From Vesta saturnalis (taxonomy: Eukaryota > Arthropoda > Insecta > Coleoptera > Lampyridae), in assembly GCA_036346205.1 (NCBI GenBank), contig JARFJB010001983.1:750001-814000 (forward strand): a DNA stretch of 64,000 nucleotides. The letters run 5' to 3'. Made by a program: the position numbers and the translations under genes. The notes beneath the pieces are model-generated. The model ran no database searches, was not told where the DNA came from, and saw only the letters and a list, made by a program, of their open reading frames with translations. Each line of letters starts with the position of its first letter. Within the stretch, counting starts at the first letter, position 1. Below, piece by piece: positions 11,233-21,269 of this stretch.

Positions 11233-12544
11233 TTAACAGCTAAAATCCACAACGACATTCCGATGTTTATCGATCTCGATCACATTATCGAATTCTGCAT
11301 ACACCAAACAGTTAACGGTTACGGTGAGCGCTTCTTCAAACCCGACTTCCAGCCGAAGGGACCCATTTCTAACTAAATTCCAGTGCGTGCTAGCGTTTGC
11401 AGACAAGTCAGGTGTTAGGTCAAAGGCCATTAAACAGTAGCCGTTGGGATAATCACTTCTCGATATATCGTTACCTTCATTCAAAAAATGGATACCTGTA
11501 CCAGAGAATAAGGTGTGGTATGCTCTTACGTATAAACCATTAGCTGTAAAGTCTGGTTGTAACGCCTTCGAAGGAATTTGTTGTCCGTCAATATATAATG
11601 ACATGTAGTTAATGTTGCAGTGGTGAAAATTGAACGGATTTGAGGGGTAGTCACCGTTGAAGGCTTTATTTTCTACAAAGCCTACGATGCATCGTTTAGG
11701 TAACTGACCCAGGAAAACATTATCCAGTGATTTTCGCTGTATGCCTGCAGGTATAGTTAACACTTTTACGTCGGTCCTTGTAACAAGATATTTTGCGGCT
11801 GTTGTTTCTAAAGCTTTAGCGTGCGCAATTAGAATAGTTGGATTGATTCGCAAACGTCTCACCAGTAAACTAGCGTCTATAATTCGCGTCTTGTAATTTG
11901 AAGCGTGTGCCGCCATTAGGCTAAAGGTATCTCTTGATCGTACAAATTTAGTCTTTAACTCAACACCACTTATGAGAAACTTTTCTTGATTAAACAAATC
12001 CGAGTGCACATGACCAATCATCTCTATCTGTTTACCGGTAGCCGCAAGTGCTTGACGTTTCGAGTAACCGTTATTAGCGTTTCCCAGTATATTCATCTGT
12101 CCAGCTGTATCATTGTGCCATAAGGTACATCCTAGATGTGAACTCTTGGCCTCCTTTCCATAATTTAGCAGCGTTTCGATATATGAACGGTAGGCGTAGG
12201 TGTTGTTTGGTTGTGACACCATCTTCTGATTTAAGTAAACCTCCACCTGTGAGAAAAGCGAATGCATCCAATTGTTTACCGGTGCTACAACATCAGCGTC
12301 TGTAAGTGCTGTATCATCATGCTTTAGAGCTTTAGCTGTAATGTACAGCTTAGTCTGACTTAAATCTATATAATCATTTCCATTTCCGGGGACTACAAAT
12401 TCTATTGGGGCGTCATCACTCAGAGCTGATAAGGTTTGTAAAATATCCATTCACCCTCTCGATACTTGTCTGCGTCGACGGTAAAGCGAACAAATCCAAT
12501 TCGGACTTGACGAATTCACACGATTGGGCATGTCTTGAAGCCAT
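11233..12544 (-). pseudogene. Major-capsid candidate (F54H12.2-like Polinton protein), one frameshift
   Basis: The main frame (12450-11233, 405 residues) contains LFSQVEVYLNQKMVS, then TYAYRSYIETLLNYG and LWHNDTAG, and later LPKRCIVGFVENKAFNG. This family is known from invertebrate Polintons as F54H12.2-like proteins. The real start is probably the ATG at 12544, which overlaps the stop of the upstream pVI/pX-like gene (TAATG). That N-terminal frame (FVKSELDLFALPSTQTSIE) is cut off near 12455 by a shift into the main frame. In P2 the same junction is in one frame (31469-31714), so the P1 shift is recent or a sequencing error. It would form the icosahedral shell; assignment as the double jelly-roll capsid protein is from family knowledge, not from a fold visible here. 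Confidence 0.72.
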
Positions 12545-12928
12545 TATCTTGAAAATATATCATCGTAAGCAGGCTTCTTCTTAGCAACAACTCTCAGTTG
12601 AGATTGATTATTATCAGTCAGAAGTACTCTTTTATAACCCGAACCCTCCATCATTTTATCCATTTTCTCGTCGGCTTTACGGTTAAGGTTTCTACCTGCC
12701 TCGTGAAATCTTTCTTGAAAAGAATCCTTAATAGGTCGATCCTCTATGACGTCACCAAGAATATTAGCACCCGTTCTAAGAGCTTCCTTACCAATAGCCT
12801 TTGCGCCAGACTTAAATAACGGTATTATACTTCTAAATATACCGCCTAACCAGCTCCCTATTCCCATGACCGCGTTGATAGGGCACACCTCTGTAAATAG
12901 AACCGATACCGTTACCGGCCTGATTCAT
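12544..12928 (-). pseudogene. Small pVI/pX-like virion protein of P1
   Basis: The best frame (12888-12544, 114 residues) carries a hydrophobic, possibly membrane-active segment (GIGSWLGGIFRSIIPLF, residues 10-26), then GAKAIGKEALRTGANIL and a basic C-terminus with VAKKKPAYDD. Homology with P2 shows that translation should start at the ATG at 12928 (MNQAGNGIG), with a frameshift near 12855 separating the two parts. Proteins of this size and layout next to the capsid gene in Polintons are compared with adenovirus minor core or endosome-lysis proteins; that comparison is inference. Its stop codon overlaps the capsid start by one base. Confidence 0.6.
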
Positions 12929-12954
12929 GTAATATTGCTGGTAAGGGCAAACCA

Positions 12955-13950
12955 TTATTGTACTTTCTTAAAGTGTAGCTTCAGGCACGACGTTCCAAAC
13001 TCAAATGGCATTGCAGCTAGAATCTTATCGAATTTGAATAGAGTATCTTTATCAACCGTAACAACTTGCAATTCTTCTTCGTAAAAGGTGCCCTCAACAG
13101 GATCGTTATTAAGATCGATTATTCTATAAACTGGTGGTCTTCTTTTATCACCTCAATTGTAAAAACTTCATCGCTCAATTCGTTTCATATCCCTTCTCAA
13201 AGGTGTACTTAGTTCTGGCGATTCTCACATGCTCACCGACTTTATATTTAGGATGGCGTACTGGACCTAAACCTTTCGCGTACAGGTTATTCCACACTTC
13301 AAAATGTTTTTATCGTTTACAGACGCGCCATCTTTATACTTGAATGAGGACTATTGTTGTAGCAATCACAAGTCTTTCAGTACATCAATATATCTGTAGG
13401 AATTTTTGTAAGTGAAATAACGCCACATCTTTGTTTTCAATGTTTTATTAAATCTTTCAACTACAGATGCTTTTACATCAGGGTTATTTGTTACATAGAA
13501 ATTGGTATTTTGTTTCTTGAAAAAGTTTTGTACACTGTTCGCCACAAACTCTTTGCCTTTATCCGTCTGAAGATTTGCCGGAGTATTGTCGCAATCCTTA
13601 AGAATATCTGCGAATGCTTCAATTACAGATGAGGCTGTCTTCGTTTTAAGTGCTCTCGCCCATGCCCTCTTGCTAAATACATCAATTACCGTTAGTATGT
13701 AGTTGTATCCGCTATTGTGTTTACTTAAAGTCCGCATATCACAAAGATCCGCCTGCCACAATTCATAAAGGTTACTCACAATATATTTATTTCGTGGAAA
13801 CTTTTTTCTGACTGGTTTATGTACCGTATAAGCTTCCTGTGTCTGCAACCAGTTTTTTACTTCACCATAACTACCCTTTACAGCATTAGTTAAAGGTGTT
13901 ATACCAGCGAACCCTGCTGGGTGGGAGGGATCATAGTATACAGCATCCAT
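12955..13950 (-). pseudogene. Polinton integrase (retroviral-type DDE), C-terminus frameshifted
   Basis: The 194-residue frame 13950-13366 holds the rve core: WQADLCDM (Asp68), VIDVFSKRAW, LQTDKGKEF (Asp130) and SVVERFNKTLK (Glu165). The Asp-Glu spacing of about 35 residues is normal for DD35E enzymes, so the catalytic triad is intact. After KDL at 13366 the frame is lost. The C-terminal DNA-binding part can be followed in other frames, with VWNNLYAKGLGPVRHPKYK, VGEHVRIARTKYTFEKGYE near 13265-13185 and a tail to about 12955. This enzyme would insert the element and create the 6-bp target duplication seen at both ends. The tail of the same gene survives in P2 at 30986-31082. Confidence 0.88.
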
Positions 13951-13974
13951 GTTATGAACGCCACGAATCCCAAT

Positions 13975-14657
13975 CTAGTGAAAGTCTCTTCTTCTTCTTT
14001 GAAGATTCTTCTCAGTGTTTCGCGTTTCACTATCAGCATCGTAATTCTCACCTATACTTGTGAGGGTCCCTTCAACGCTGGGTGATACAGAAACATCGTA
14101 CCTTAGCGTATCTCCGATAAACGCTCGTGGTATATTTATCTCTTTAATGTACGTCGCAAACTGACGCCAACCGCTCGGATTTGTGGTTTTTCGTTTTCTT
14201 ACCGTCTCGTGAACCAGATCGATAACGTTGGAATGTGGTATGATTTCGCCTTTTATTGTTACAGTGCCCCTTTTATCCCAAAAAACCTCGCTGTTCGTAT
14301 TCAGTATATGTAACAAATTCGCGCCTTTTCTCTTATATGAAGGCGGAAGCGTTGATACTATCTCGTCGTCTGTCAGACCTTTGCGTTGCGGTAAATCTCT
14401 AATATCATCAGAAACAGCGTCACCGCTAATTGTTATACTGGTGGGCTGACGTAACTGATTGGAAAAGTGTAGATACCTTTGAAGAACTTGGTTGTACTGC
14501 TGCCATTTGTCATGGTCGGTCATTTTAGTTTTTTAAAACTTTATCCATATCGTTACCCAGCTGCGTTAAAATGTTGTTTTGTGTAACATCTGGTGCCTGT
14601 AAGCGGTGTATAAAGTCCATCGGTAGAATAATCATCTTCTTCAGAGTGTGGTCCATG
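13975..14657 (-). pseudogene. Conserved Polinton hypothetical upstream of integrase
   Basis: The main frame (14523-13975, 182 residues) contains KWQQYNQVLQRYLHFSNQL, then GANLLHILNTNSEVFWDK, RGTVTIKGEIIPHSNVIDL and SGWRQFATYIKEINIPRAF. The short frame directly upstream (ATG about 14655, 44 codons) looks like its N-terminus, separated from the main frame by a one-base difference at an A6 run near 14532. This gene type is regularly found between a small basic protein and the integrase in invertebrate Polintons. Its function is unknown to me. Homopolymer position suggests the shift may be a sequencing error. Confidence 0.65.
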
Positions 14658-14658
14658 G

Positions 14659-14989
14659 TTATTGAAACAGATTACCCAGAATTCCACCGAGTAATGGTCC
14701 TAACAGCAGTGGTAGAAATGCACCACCTTTCTGTACAAGAAACTGTTTCTTCTCTTTTATAGATTCGCCTCGCTGTGCCAAGCGTCTTAAAGTGTGCTTA
14801 TGTTGAGAGAGTCGCTGCTTCTGATCAACTGACAGAGGTACACAACCTTTTAAAAATGTTATGTGCACACTCGCAAATACACTCTACCTGTTTACTATCC
14901 AAACATTTCAATAAAGCGTCACGTTGACTTTTACTTAATCGGGCTAATGCACGTAGGATATCAGCGTTCTCGATTAAAACGTCAGCCAT
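14659..14989 (-). pseudogene. Small conserved Polinton protein with C-terminal hydrophobic tail
   Basis: An ATG at 14989 (MADVLIENADILRALARL) opens a frame with KCLDSKQVECICECAHN that passes into a different frame near 14855. The second frame (14868-14659) gives LSQHKHTLRRLAQRGESIK, then a basic KEKKQ and a strongly hydrophobic end GGAFLPLLLGPLLGGIL. The start overlaps the 3' end of the ATPase gene by a few bases. The Cys-containing N-half and the basic-hydrophobic tail are typical of a widespread small Polinton protein of unknown function, perhaps a virion or membrane component. Confidence 0.6.
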
Positions 14990-15660
14990 CATATATGATG
15001 TAATCTTTATGACTGTGAGACTTAAACCCTTTTTTCGCTATATATACCTGGCAGATACCTTGAGGCCCGAATATGTTTGTTCTATAACGTAGCACATCCG
15101 GTGTATTCTGTTTTAAATCGAACAATAAATATCCGTACGGGCGTGAGGTAACATCTTGGTACGCGGCTTCTAAAAATTTTGGGTTGTCCGGCGAAATCTG
15201 TCTTCCTAATTGCTGTATCTGTGCTCTGTCACGTGGGTTCTTAAACAAAATTATGTAATGGGCGTTGAGAGAAATATCGCGCTGTCCACGTCCTGATGAA
15301 ATATGTTCTGCGTTAAGAAAACACACTTAGATTTCGATGATGACAACCCTTTGTAAAAATATCAAGCACGAGCCGTTAGTTTCGCATTAGATCGTCAATT
15401 ATTAAGACAGGTTTTCCCCGTCAAACTGTTCCATATCAGGTAAACCCTTTTGAAACTCAACAGAGATCTTTGAATAAAGGCTGCCACTCACTGTAAAACC
15501 AGATAATTTTTCAAAGTTGTATGCATGCGGTTTCGATATTTTTAGAAAATCAACGATAAAATACGATTTCACATGACGGACCTGCAGCTATAGCCGAAAA
15601 GGTGCTTAAATTGACCTTCCATCTTGAATCGCTAAACGATACTAAAGATACTCCACCAGC
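14982..15660 (-). pseudogene. Genome-packaging ATPase (FtsK/HerA type) of P1, several frameshifts
   Basis: The C-terminal third is open (15326-14982) and includes RDISLNAHYIILFKNPRD and QLGRQISPDNPKFLEAAY, typical of Polinton packaging ATPases. Upstream, in other frames, a LIIDDLM-like Walker B lies near 15386-15408 and a Walker A-like G-P-S-C segment near 15562-15582. The P-loop frame is interrupted by a one-base loss at that point. The gene order, with the ATPase first in the left-reading gene set, is consistent with a morphogenesis module. As it stands the gene cannot make a functional enzyme. Confidence 0.72.
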
Positions 15661-15667
15661 AGCTTCG

Positions 15668-15836
15668 TTTAAATAGACAAATGCCTTACGGCTAATAGTT
15701 GTGTTTGAGTTTCCGTTTTCGTGTTTGCATTTGTATAGCGATTTTTTTCTTTCAATTTTAGTGATTTCGTATTTGCTTGTTTTTCGTCTGCACTTGTTTT
15801 TGAAATAGACAAATGCCTTGCGGGAAATAGTTGTGT
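15668..15836. repeat. Short direct duplication around a microsatellite-like spacer
   Basis: A segment containing AAATAGACAAATGCCTT, followed by an AATAGTTGTG motif, occurs at about 15670-15706 and again at 15804-15836. The spacer between has GTTTTCGTGTTTGCATTTG-type sequence resembling the inverse of the repeat at 5163-5560. The duplication lies at the 5' end of the ATPase gene. Confidence 0.6.
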
Positions 15837-15897
15837 GTGTGTGGTAGAAGAGAGAGAATACGTATCAAGATACAATTTAAAAAACACAATTGCCTAA

Positions 15898-16582
15898 CCT
15901 CCAGGGTTACAACCAAACGGACCTTATACCATCAGAAATAACCCTAAGACCTAGCTACAGGTCCCGCCCCAAGACTAAACCCTAAGACTTATCCCTAGCT
16001 CCAGCCCCAGCACCAAGACCAAACTCTAAGACTTATCCCTAGACCAGCCCTAAGCTCCAGCCCTAAATACAGTTCTAAGCCAATACCAGCCCCCACCCCA
16101 GTCCTCACGTTAGCAACCACAAAAAAGTCCTAGCTGTCAAAAGGTTCTTAATACAGCCATAGGGTTTAACCCCCAAAAGAAATCATAAAAATAAGGGTAA
16201 TACGGTCCTTCATATAAGCGAGTAAAAATAATTAGGGTTGACCTATAGGGTTGAAAATACGGTCTCACACGTGGATGTGTAAAAATAGGGGTGAAAATAC
16301 ACGCCCTATACGTAAGCGAGTAAAAATAATTAGGGTTGAAAAGGGCCTTCGAAAAGTAAGGATACGGTCTCTCACACGAGGGTGTATAAAAAATAATTAG
16401 GGTTGAAAACGCGGTCTCACACGTGGATGTGCAAAAATAGGGGTGAAAAAACACGTCCTACACGTAAGCGAGTAAAAATAAGGGTGGAAAATCCGGTCTC
16501 CCACGTGGGCATATAAAAGAAGTGAAAGTAGGCGGGGCTTGTGACGTAAAAAAAGGAGTGGGGATAGTGCCCGTCTTCTACT
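15898..16582 (-). repeat. P1 right terminal inverted repeat
   Basis: Inverse of 8606-9260, 30 bp longer through small insertions. It starts CCTCCAGGGTTACAACCA and ends GTCTTCTACT. Open frames at 16137-16666 are repeat translation, partly joined to PLE sequence. Confidence 0.92.
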
Positions 16583-16588
16583 CCTAAG
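16583..16588. other. Target-site duplication CCTAAG, right of P1
   Basis: Exact partner of 8600-8605, directly after the last base of the right TIR. Confidence 0.9.
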
Positions 16589-17310
16589 TGTTTGTTTCCT
16601 AACTATATTCGTAACCACTTCATCAGCGAACCCATTGTATTCAGCAATTTTTTTAATAGTGCGCAACTATTTATTATAATTTTGAGCTAAACGAGGAAAA
16701 TTAAGCAATCTTTGAGTCGTGGTTATGAATCTTTCAGTGCTAGTTTCCTTATGATAAATATCTACCATTTTTCTTATAAGATTATCAAGGAGGGAGACTG
16801 TCATTTGCCTCTATCTCAAAGGTAAATTTGATTGTCGGAAATTTAGAAAGTTCTCAACACTGCAAGTTTTAGTATTAAGGATGGCAAACACGTCATCCAC
16901 GTAGCTAATCAAAATTCTAGGAAAATAAGACAAGTTGCGCTTTAAGTCTGCCTCAAATTTACCCATGAATAGAATGGCCATAAACTGAGATAAGTATGAA
17001 AAACTGATAGTTAATTTTGAAAAAGGTTTGTTTCATATACAAGCTTTAAGAAAATCTTATAGTTCGTCGTCCAAGTGGTTTTGTTTTAAATGTTCTAAAT
17101 AATTAAAGTTAGATTTATTGGAACGCTCGGAAACAATTAACAAACGTTATCATCTGTAAGTACAACGTTTTTAATTTTCAATAAATTCATACGAATTTGA
17201 AACACTAAAGATGGGCTGTTGGTAGGAGAGGTTATGAAATTTGCTAGATAACCATTTGGTTCATAGATTGCTTAACTTTCCTCTTTTAGTTATAAATTAT
17301 AATAAAGAAT
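16589..17310 (-). pseudogene. Penelope-like element reverse transcriptase (right of P1)
   Basis: Minus-strand sequence shows an LFPSVPI motif near 17130, then LISYVDDVFAILNT with the catalytic YVDD at 16903-16892. LPLLDNLIRKMVDIYHKET follows near 16780, then IKKIAEYNGFADEVVTNIV at 16660-16595. These are in the order found in PLE reverse transcriptases. Frameshifts and stops occur throughout, for example between 16680 and 17100. The gene continues at 8605 on the other side of P1. PLEs copy RNA at chromosome breaks and normally also carry a GIY-YIG nuclease; none is recognisable in the left continuation. Confidence 0.85.
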
Positions 17311-17346
17311 TGCACACTTCTAAAACTAGGTGAATGTTAGTGCATT

Positions 17347-17982
17347 ATAGGACTTTCTTGCAAAATACCCCCCTCTCCAAGACATCCAGACATCATGACC
17401 GATCTTGACGAAACTTGACCAAAAGTTGTAAAATGAGCTAATAAATCAATTTAGCGATAGTAAAAAAAAGTCGATTGCATAACCTTCTATACCTACGTAT
17501 GTATGTGTAGGTTGAAAGTTAAAAATAGGTATCTCGCATTCAAGGTAAGTATGGACTATTTCATATCATTTTAAAGCAAATTTCCTCCCTTTCAAATAAA
17601 GTAAGAATATGTGTATGTTATATCAGCAATACGAGGAATGTTTTCAATTTCCGGAAAAACCGGAAGTAGTATTTTCATCAGGATAATATCATTTCATTAG
17701 CGTAAATGAACAAAGTTCATTTCCAAAATCCCAAGTTTGTAAACAAAACAGTTATAACAATATCAATATTAAATGTTTGAAAATTCATATCTCCTATACT
17801 AGTAGCTTTAGAAGAAGCAGGTTAGTTGCATTCATAAGAGTGGCCTAGAAAATATAAAAAAAACAAACAAAATTCTTGGAGAGAACCACCTACACACACA
17901 AACACACCCGCACGCACGCAAGCGCTCACGCGCGCGTAGAGACGCAAGCACGCCGCACTAACACACACACACACACACCGCA

Positions 17983-18014
<32 letters not shown>

Positions 18015-18139
18015 CACACACACACCCACACACACAGACGTTTTCAAAAATTTTTTTTCGGGTTCAGGGAGTCGTAAATCATCAAATAATGCTACTCATT
18101 TTTTTCGACCGCAATACTTTCTTGTTTAGCAAGAAAGTA
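17347..18139. mobile_element. Candidate non-autonomous element with ACTTTCTTGC ends
   Basis: The left end reads GGACTTTCTTGCAAAAT. The right end is a perfect 10-bp hairpin, TACTTTCTTG then CAAGAAAGTA with a 5-base loop, at 18115-18139. The interior is AT-rich, has no coding sequence and contains a CA/CACG microsatellite. PLE sequence borders both sides, although in different orientations, so a simple insertion is not proven. Confidence 0.4.
17881..18036. repeat. CA/CACG microsatellite
   Basis: (CA)n, (CACG)n and CGCGCG mixtures. The Thr/His-rich frame (+) and Cys/Val-rich frame (-) over it are not genes. Confidence 0.9.
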
Positions 18140-18300
18140 AAAATTGCTGCATATAATGTGTTTTCAGGTGAAGTGGTTATGAATATTGCTAAGAATTAAA
18201 CACATAGCATTAGGGTTAAGAATGTATGTAACTACATTAGGTAACGCTAGAGACCAAACGGAAACTAAGTATATAAAATTACCAAACTGCCCAACGTTAT
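18130..18300 (+). pseudogene. Penelope-like element fragment, + strand
   Basis: Encodes KVKIAAYNVFSGEVVMNIAKN, a stop, then a frame-shifted counterpart of the TTLG...ETKY segment of the minus-strand PLE. It is homologous to 16660-16583 plus 8605-8520 in the opposite orientation. It shows what the P1 target looked like before insertion. Confidence 0.65.
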
Positions 18301-18339
18301 GCAATACTTCCGAAAATTAGTTTGGAAACAGTCACTAGC

Positions 18340-18560
18340 TTTCAAAATTGTTAGAGATGTTGAAACAATTTTGTGAAAATTGGAAAATTGAAAACACAAA
18401 CATAAGTCTGCTATTAATATAACAGTTTGATATACATGTAAAGTCAACTCTGGAATACAATTTTAGTTTAGTGCACTAGATTTTTAATAAATTAAATATT
18501 GTTAAACTGCCTTGAAGATGACAAATCAGAACACTCTCTAACGGTCAAAGGCTAACAATG
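18340..18560 (-). repeat. PLE terminal (pLTR) fragment, minus strand
   Basis: Inverse complement of the PLE termini at 34520-34740 and 19760-19860. The shared sequence includes GATTTGTCATCTTCAAGGCAG, an ATTGTATTCCATAGTTGAC-like segment and ACAATTGTTTCAACATC. It stops before the hammerhead-like core. Confidence 0.7.
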
Positions 18561-19644
18561 TTATAAACAAAGAATAAATTTAACAAAATTTAATGAAGTT
18601 AGGATTGAAAGGTACATAAGTAAATACAAATGCTGCAATATGTATAAACTGTATATCCAAATTTAGATAGATAGATACGCGGGTGATCGGCGTATGCGGA
18701 TAACAGAAACATTCTTCCTGGGAAAGCGTAAGTGTACTTATGGCGATATTATCATAATTTTCATTAGGCTTGATATTGTGGGATAATTAGAAAATAAAGA
18801 ACGCTTGGCGGTTTGCCGAAAACTAATTAAAGATTCACCATTAATTTTGCAAATTTTCATTTAAAAATATAGTTTGAATGGGTGGATAATTTGCATTGCT
18901 GGTAAGGATAGAGGTTGAATTTTATTGAAAACTGGAGTAAATTAAATTACGTAAATTAACGTATTAATTTATTTCTGACGCTGAAAGTTATTACTTTATA
19001 GTCTAGTTTTTTTTAGTATAATAAATTGGTTCCTAAATAAATCTAATTGGCCATAAATTACCTGCTACCAATAAATAAATAATTAAATATATACACATTA
19101 GAAATACAGTACAAGCTGCGATTTGTAGGAATAAAGAAATAACGTCAAGAATTTTAATAATGGTCTTCAATGGAACGGACTATCTGGACCTGCAACAAAA
19201 CAAGATTGTAATCAATACCTAATTGTAAATTTATAGTTACTTACCAAACGGAAAGCTGTACTCAACAGGTGATTAGATTTAGGAATTTAAGTAATCAGGA
19301 AGTCTATCGAATGCATATAAATATGTGTGAATGTGTGCATGTTTAACTACTATCTTATTGTTATAGCTATCTGTGTTGAGAATAAAAGTCAAGCTTTATT
19401 TGTTGGAAATTATTGTGAATAATTTGATTTATTAAATAATTATTAATAAACTGTTGTTGATTGGAAACTTATTATTAAATTGCAATAGCTATCTTTCGGA
19501 GGTTCGTAGTTACACAAATTGACGTTATCAACTACGTGGCGCCCTGAACTCTTCAAGTTTTTTGTAATGTAGTATTTTGGTTATCTAAAACCCACCCCTT
19601 CCCCTGAGTTTGTCGGTTCCAAATTTTGCTACATTACGTGATAT
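18561..19644. other. AT-rich region; possible LTR remnant; one hairpin
   Basis: No gene is visible. TGGCGCCCTGAAC at 19538-19550 resembles a retrotransposon tRNA-Lys primer-binding site, following an AATAAAAG signal near 19381. No gag or pol follows. An imperfect hairpin (arms about 19563-19581 and 19619-19637) lies just before the PLE terminus. Confidence 0.35.
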
Positions 19645-20515
19645 AAGTGTAAAGTTGTGAAAAAGTTTAATTTGAAATTGATAGAACTATTCACAAATAG
19701 AAACAACATCAATTAAAATAATCCAGTGAAATCCAATAAAGAATATCTTTGTCAATATTCTTTACTAAAATCGTATTCCATAGTTGGCTTTTACACGTTT
19801 ATCAAACTGTTATGTTAATAGCACAAAATTGTTTCAACGTCTTTACCAATTTTTAAAGATAATATTACTACCGACGAAGATAACTTATTTTTATCGAAAC
19901 GTGTAGATTGTATAAATACACCGTTTAAATACCTAAAAAAAGTATTTTAATATGTGTAATAATGGTGAAAGTTTATATTTTCATATTTCAATCCTTTATG
20001 GGGAGGAAACTTATCGTTCTATTAAATAATTTGAAAAATTAAAGAAACGCAAAGCCAAATTACTATCGGCTCTTACTTTTTTATTACATTTAAATCTATG
20101 AAAATACATTTTCACATTTCATGTCAACGTCAAAAAGCAAAATTTGATAAATTATTTAAGCAGCAAAATAATATATCATCTTTTGATAATAAAAATACAG
20201 TTATAAACCTTTCTGATCATATTCTTTCACATGATGCTGTTGAAGCGCTTTCTAAGAGCGCAAATTTTGCGATAACGCCAAGAAATACCTTTTGAAGACA
20301 TAATTTCAAATATCGAGAATTCTATTAAATTTTTATCTTTTGACGATACGAATGAAGTTAGTTATAAAACCATTAACGTATTACGTAACGCAAAACCTCC
20401 AAACGGCAACTTATCCTTTCGTCAAGCCGTCATTATTTGATCTCAAGCGCAATGAAAATGTAACAATATTAAATTGGGATAAAGGGAAAGCAACCGTTAT
20501 ATTAAATATGAACGT
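19645..20515 (+). pseudogene. Penelope-like element, 5' terminus and N-terminal RT region
   Basis: The leader (19645-19900) matches the PLE terminus at 34580-34790 and includes a mutated hammerhead-like core at about 19873-19905. The coding part reads HFHISCQRQKAKFDKLF, then TVINLSDHILSHDAVEALS, TINVLRNAKPPNGNLSF and ILNWDKGKATVIL. This is the N-terminal domain pattern of PLE reverse transcriptases, with the DKGKATV block that precedes the polymerase core. Frameshifts occur near 20295 and 20395. The frame stops at 20525, and the central RT core, including YVDD, is missing. The 3' part of a PLE in the same orientation resumes at 25640, so about 5.1 kb separates the two halves. Confidence 0.75.
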
Positions 20516-21269
20516 ACGTTCTTAAAATTTTGTATTTAAGGTTGTCTTCATTTCTCCTGCAGTTGATTAGATTTTGGAGGGTTATTAGGAACTGTTTTTG
20601 ACTTTTATCGAATATTTTTGAAACAGCAGTATATTTGAAAGGTGTTCTATACAATTTTTTGACACAGCGCGTAATTTGGCGGCAAAACATTCGTAAGGTA
20701 GAATTTAAGTGTTAGTAACATTTTTTCAGTATTTGAATAATGGTTAATTTTATACGAAAATATGTAGACATATTTTTTAAATAAAATTTAATTTTACGTA
20801 ACTTTTCTTTATAACGTTTCCTAATATAAAGCAAAATAAGTGTAAAAATTAAATAAATATGATTAAAAATGCTTGAACAGTATTATCGACATTTTTATAA
20901 AAGCGGGCTTTTTTTAAGTTAGTATGTATAGTCTGTCTAAACCTCCAAGTCCAATGTGGGCTCGTAAGGACTAAATGTCTCTTTTACTAACTTTAGTCAT
21001 CTACAAATAATGCTATCCTTTTCTTGCATGGCAATGTTGTCAAACGTAAAATGTCATTTAGGAGCACATAACCTCTTTATACTTTCATTCTATTGTACTC
21101 TAAGTACAAACGTCTTTTAAGGTAATGCTGAGTATTTTCTATAATTCTGTTATTGAACTTAATTTTGTAGAAATTTCTTTATTTCTTCGATATGAAAGTA
21201 GAAGTTTAAGCTGGCCCTTCAAAACGATGTACTGGAGTATACTTATCCCGTAAGTGGAAACGTCTCGTT
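20516..21269. other. AT-rich region, no gene seen
   Basis: Short frames only. It could be the flank of the IS630-like element that follows, but no terminal repeat is recognisable. Confidence 0.45.

Larger units (their letters stand above)
8606..16582 (-). mobile_element. Polinton/Maverick P1, complete between TIRs (7977 bp)
   Basis: The element starts AGTAGAAGACGGGC and ends with its inverse complement GCCCGTCTTCTACT. It is bounded by 655/685-bp TIRs and a perfect CCTAAG target duplication. Genes run on the minus strand from right to left: ATPase, two conserved small-protein genes, integrase, pVI/pX-like protein, capsid candidate, conserved hypothetical, adenain-like protease. Polintons are usually 15-20 kb and carry a protein-primed DNA polymerase B; none is seen here, and the 1 kb left of the protease is non-coding. 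P1 is therefore a shortened, probably non-autonomous copy, although the morphogenesis set is recognisable end to end. It is inserted in a minus-strand PLE reverse transcriptase gene. Confidence 0.92.

Noticed and set aside
16137..16666. Open frames with recurring Phe/Tyr/Thr-rich peptides (also 4097-4360, 8800-9033)
   Set aside because: They translate the tandem units of the Polinton TIR and recur wherever that repeat occurs.
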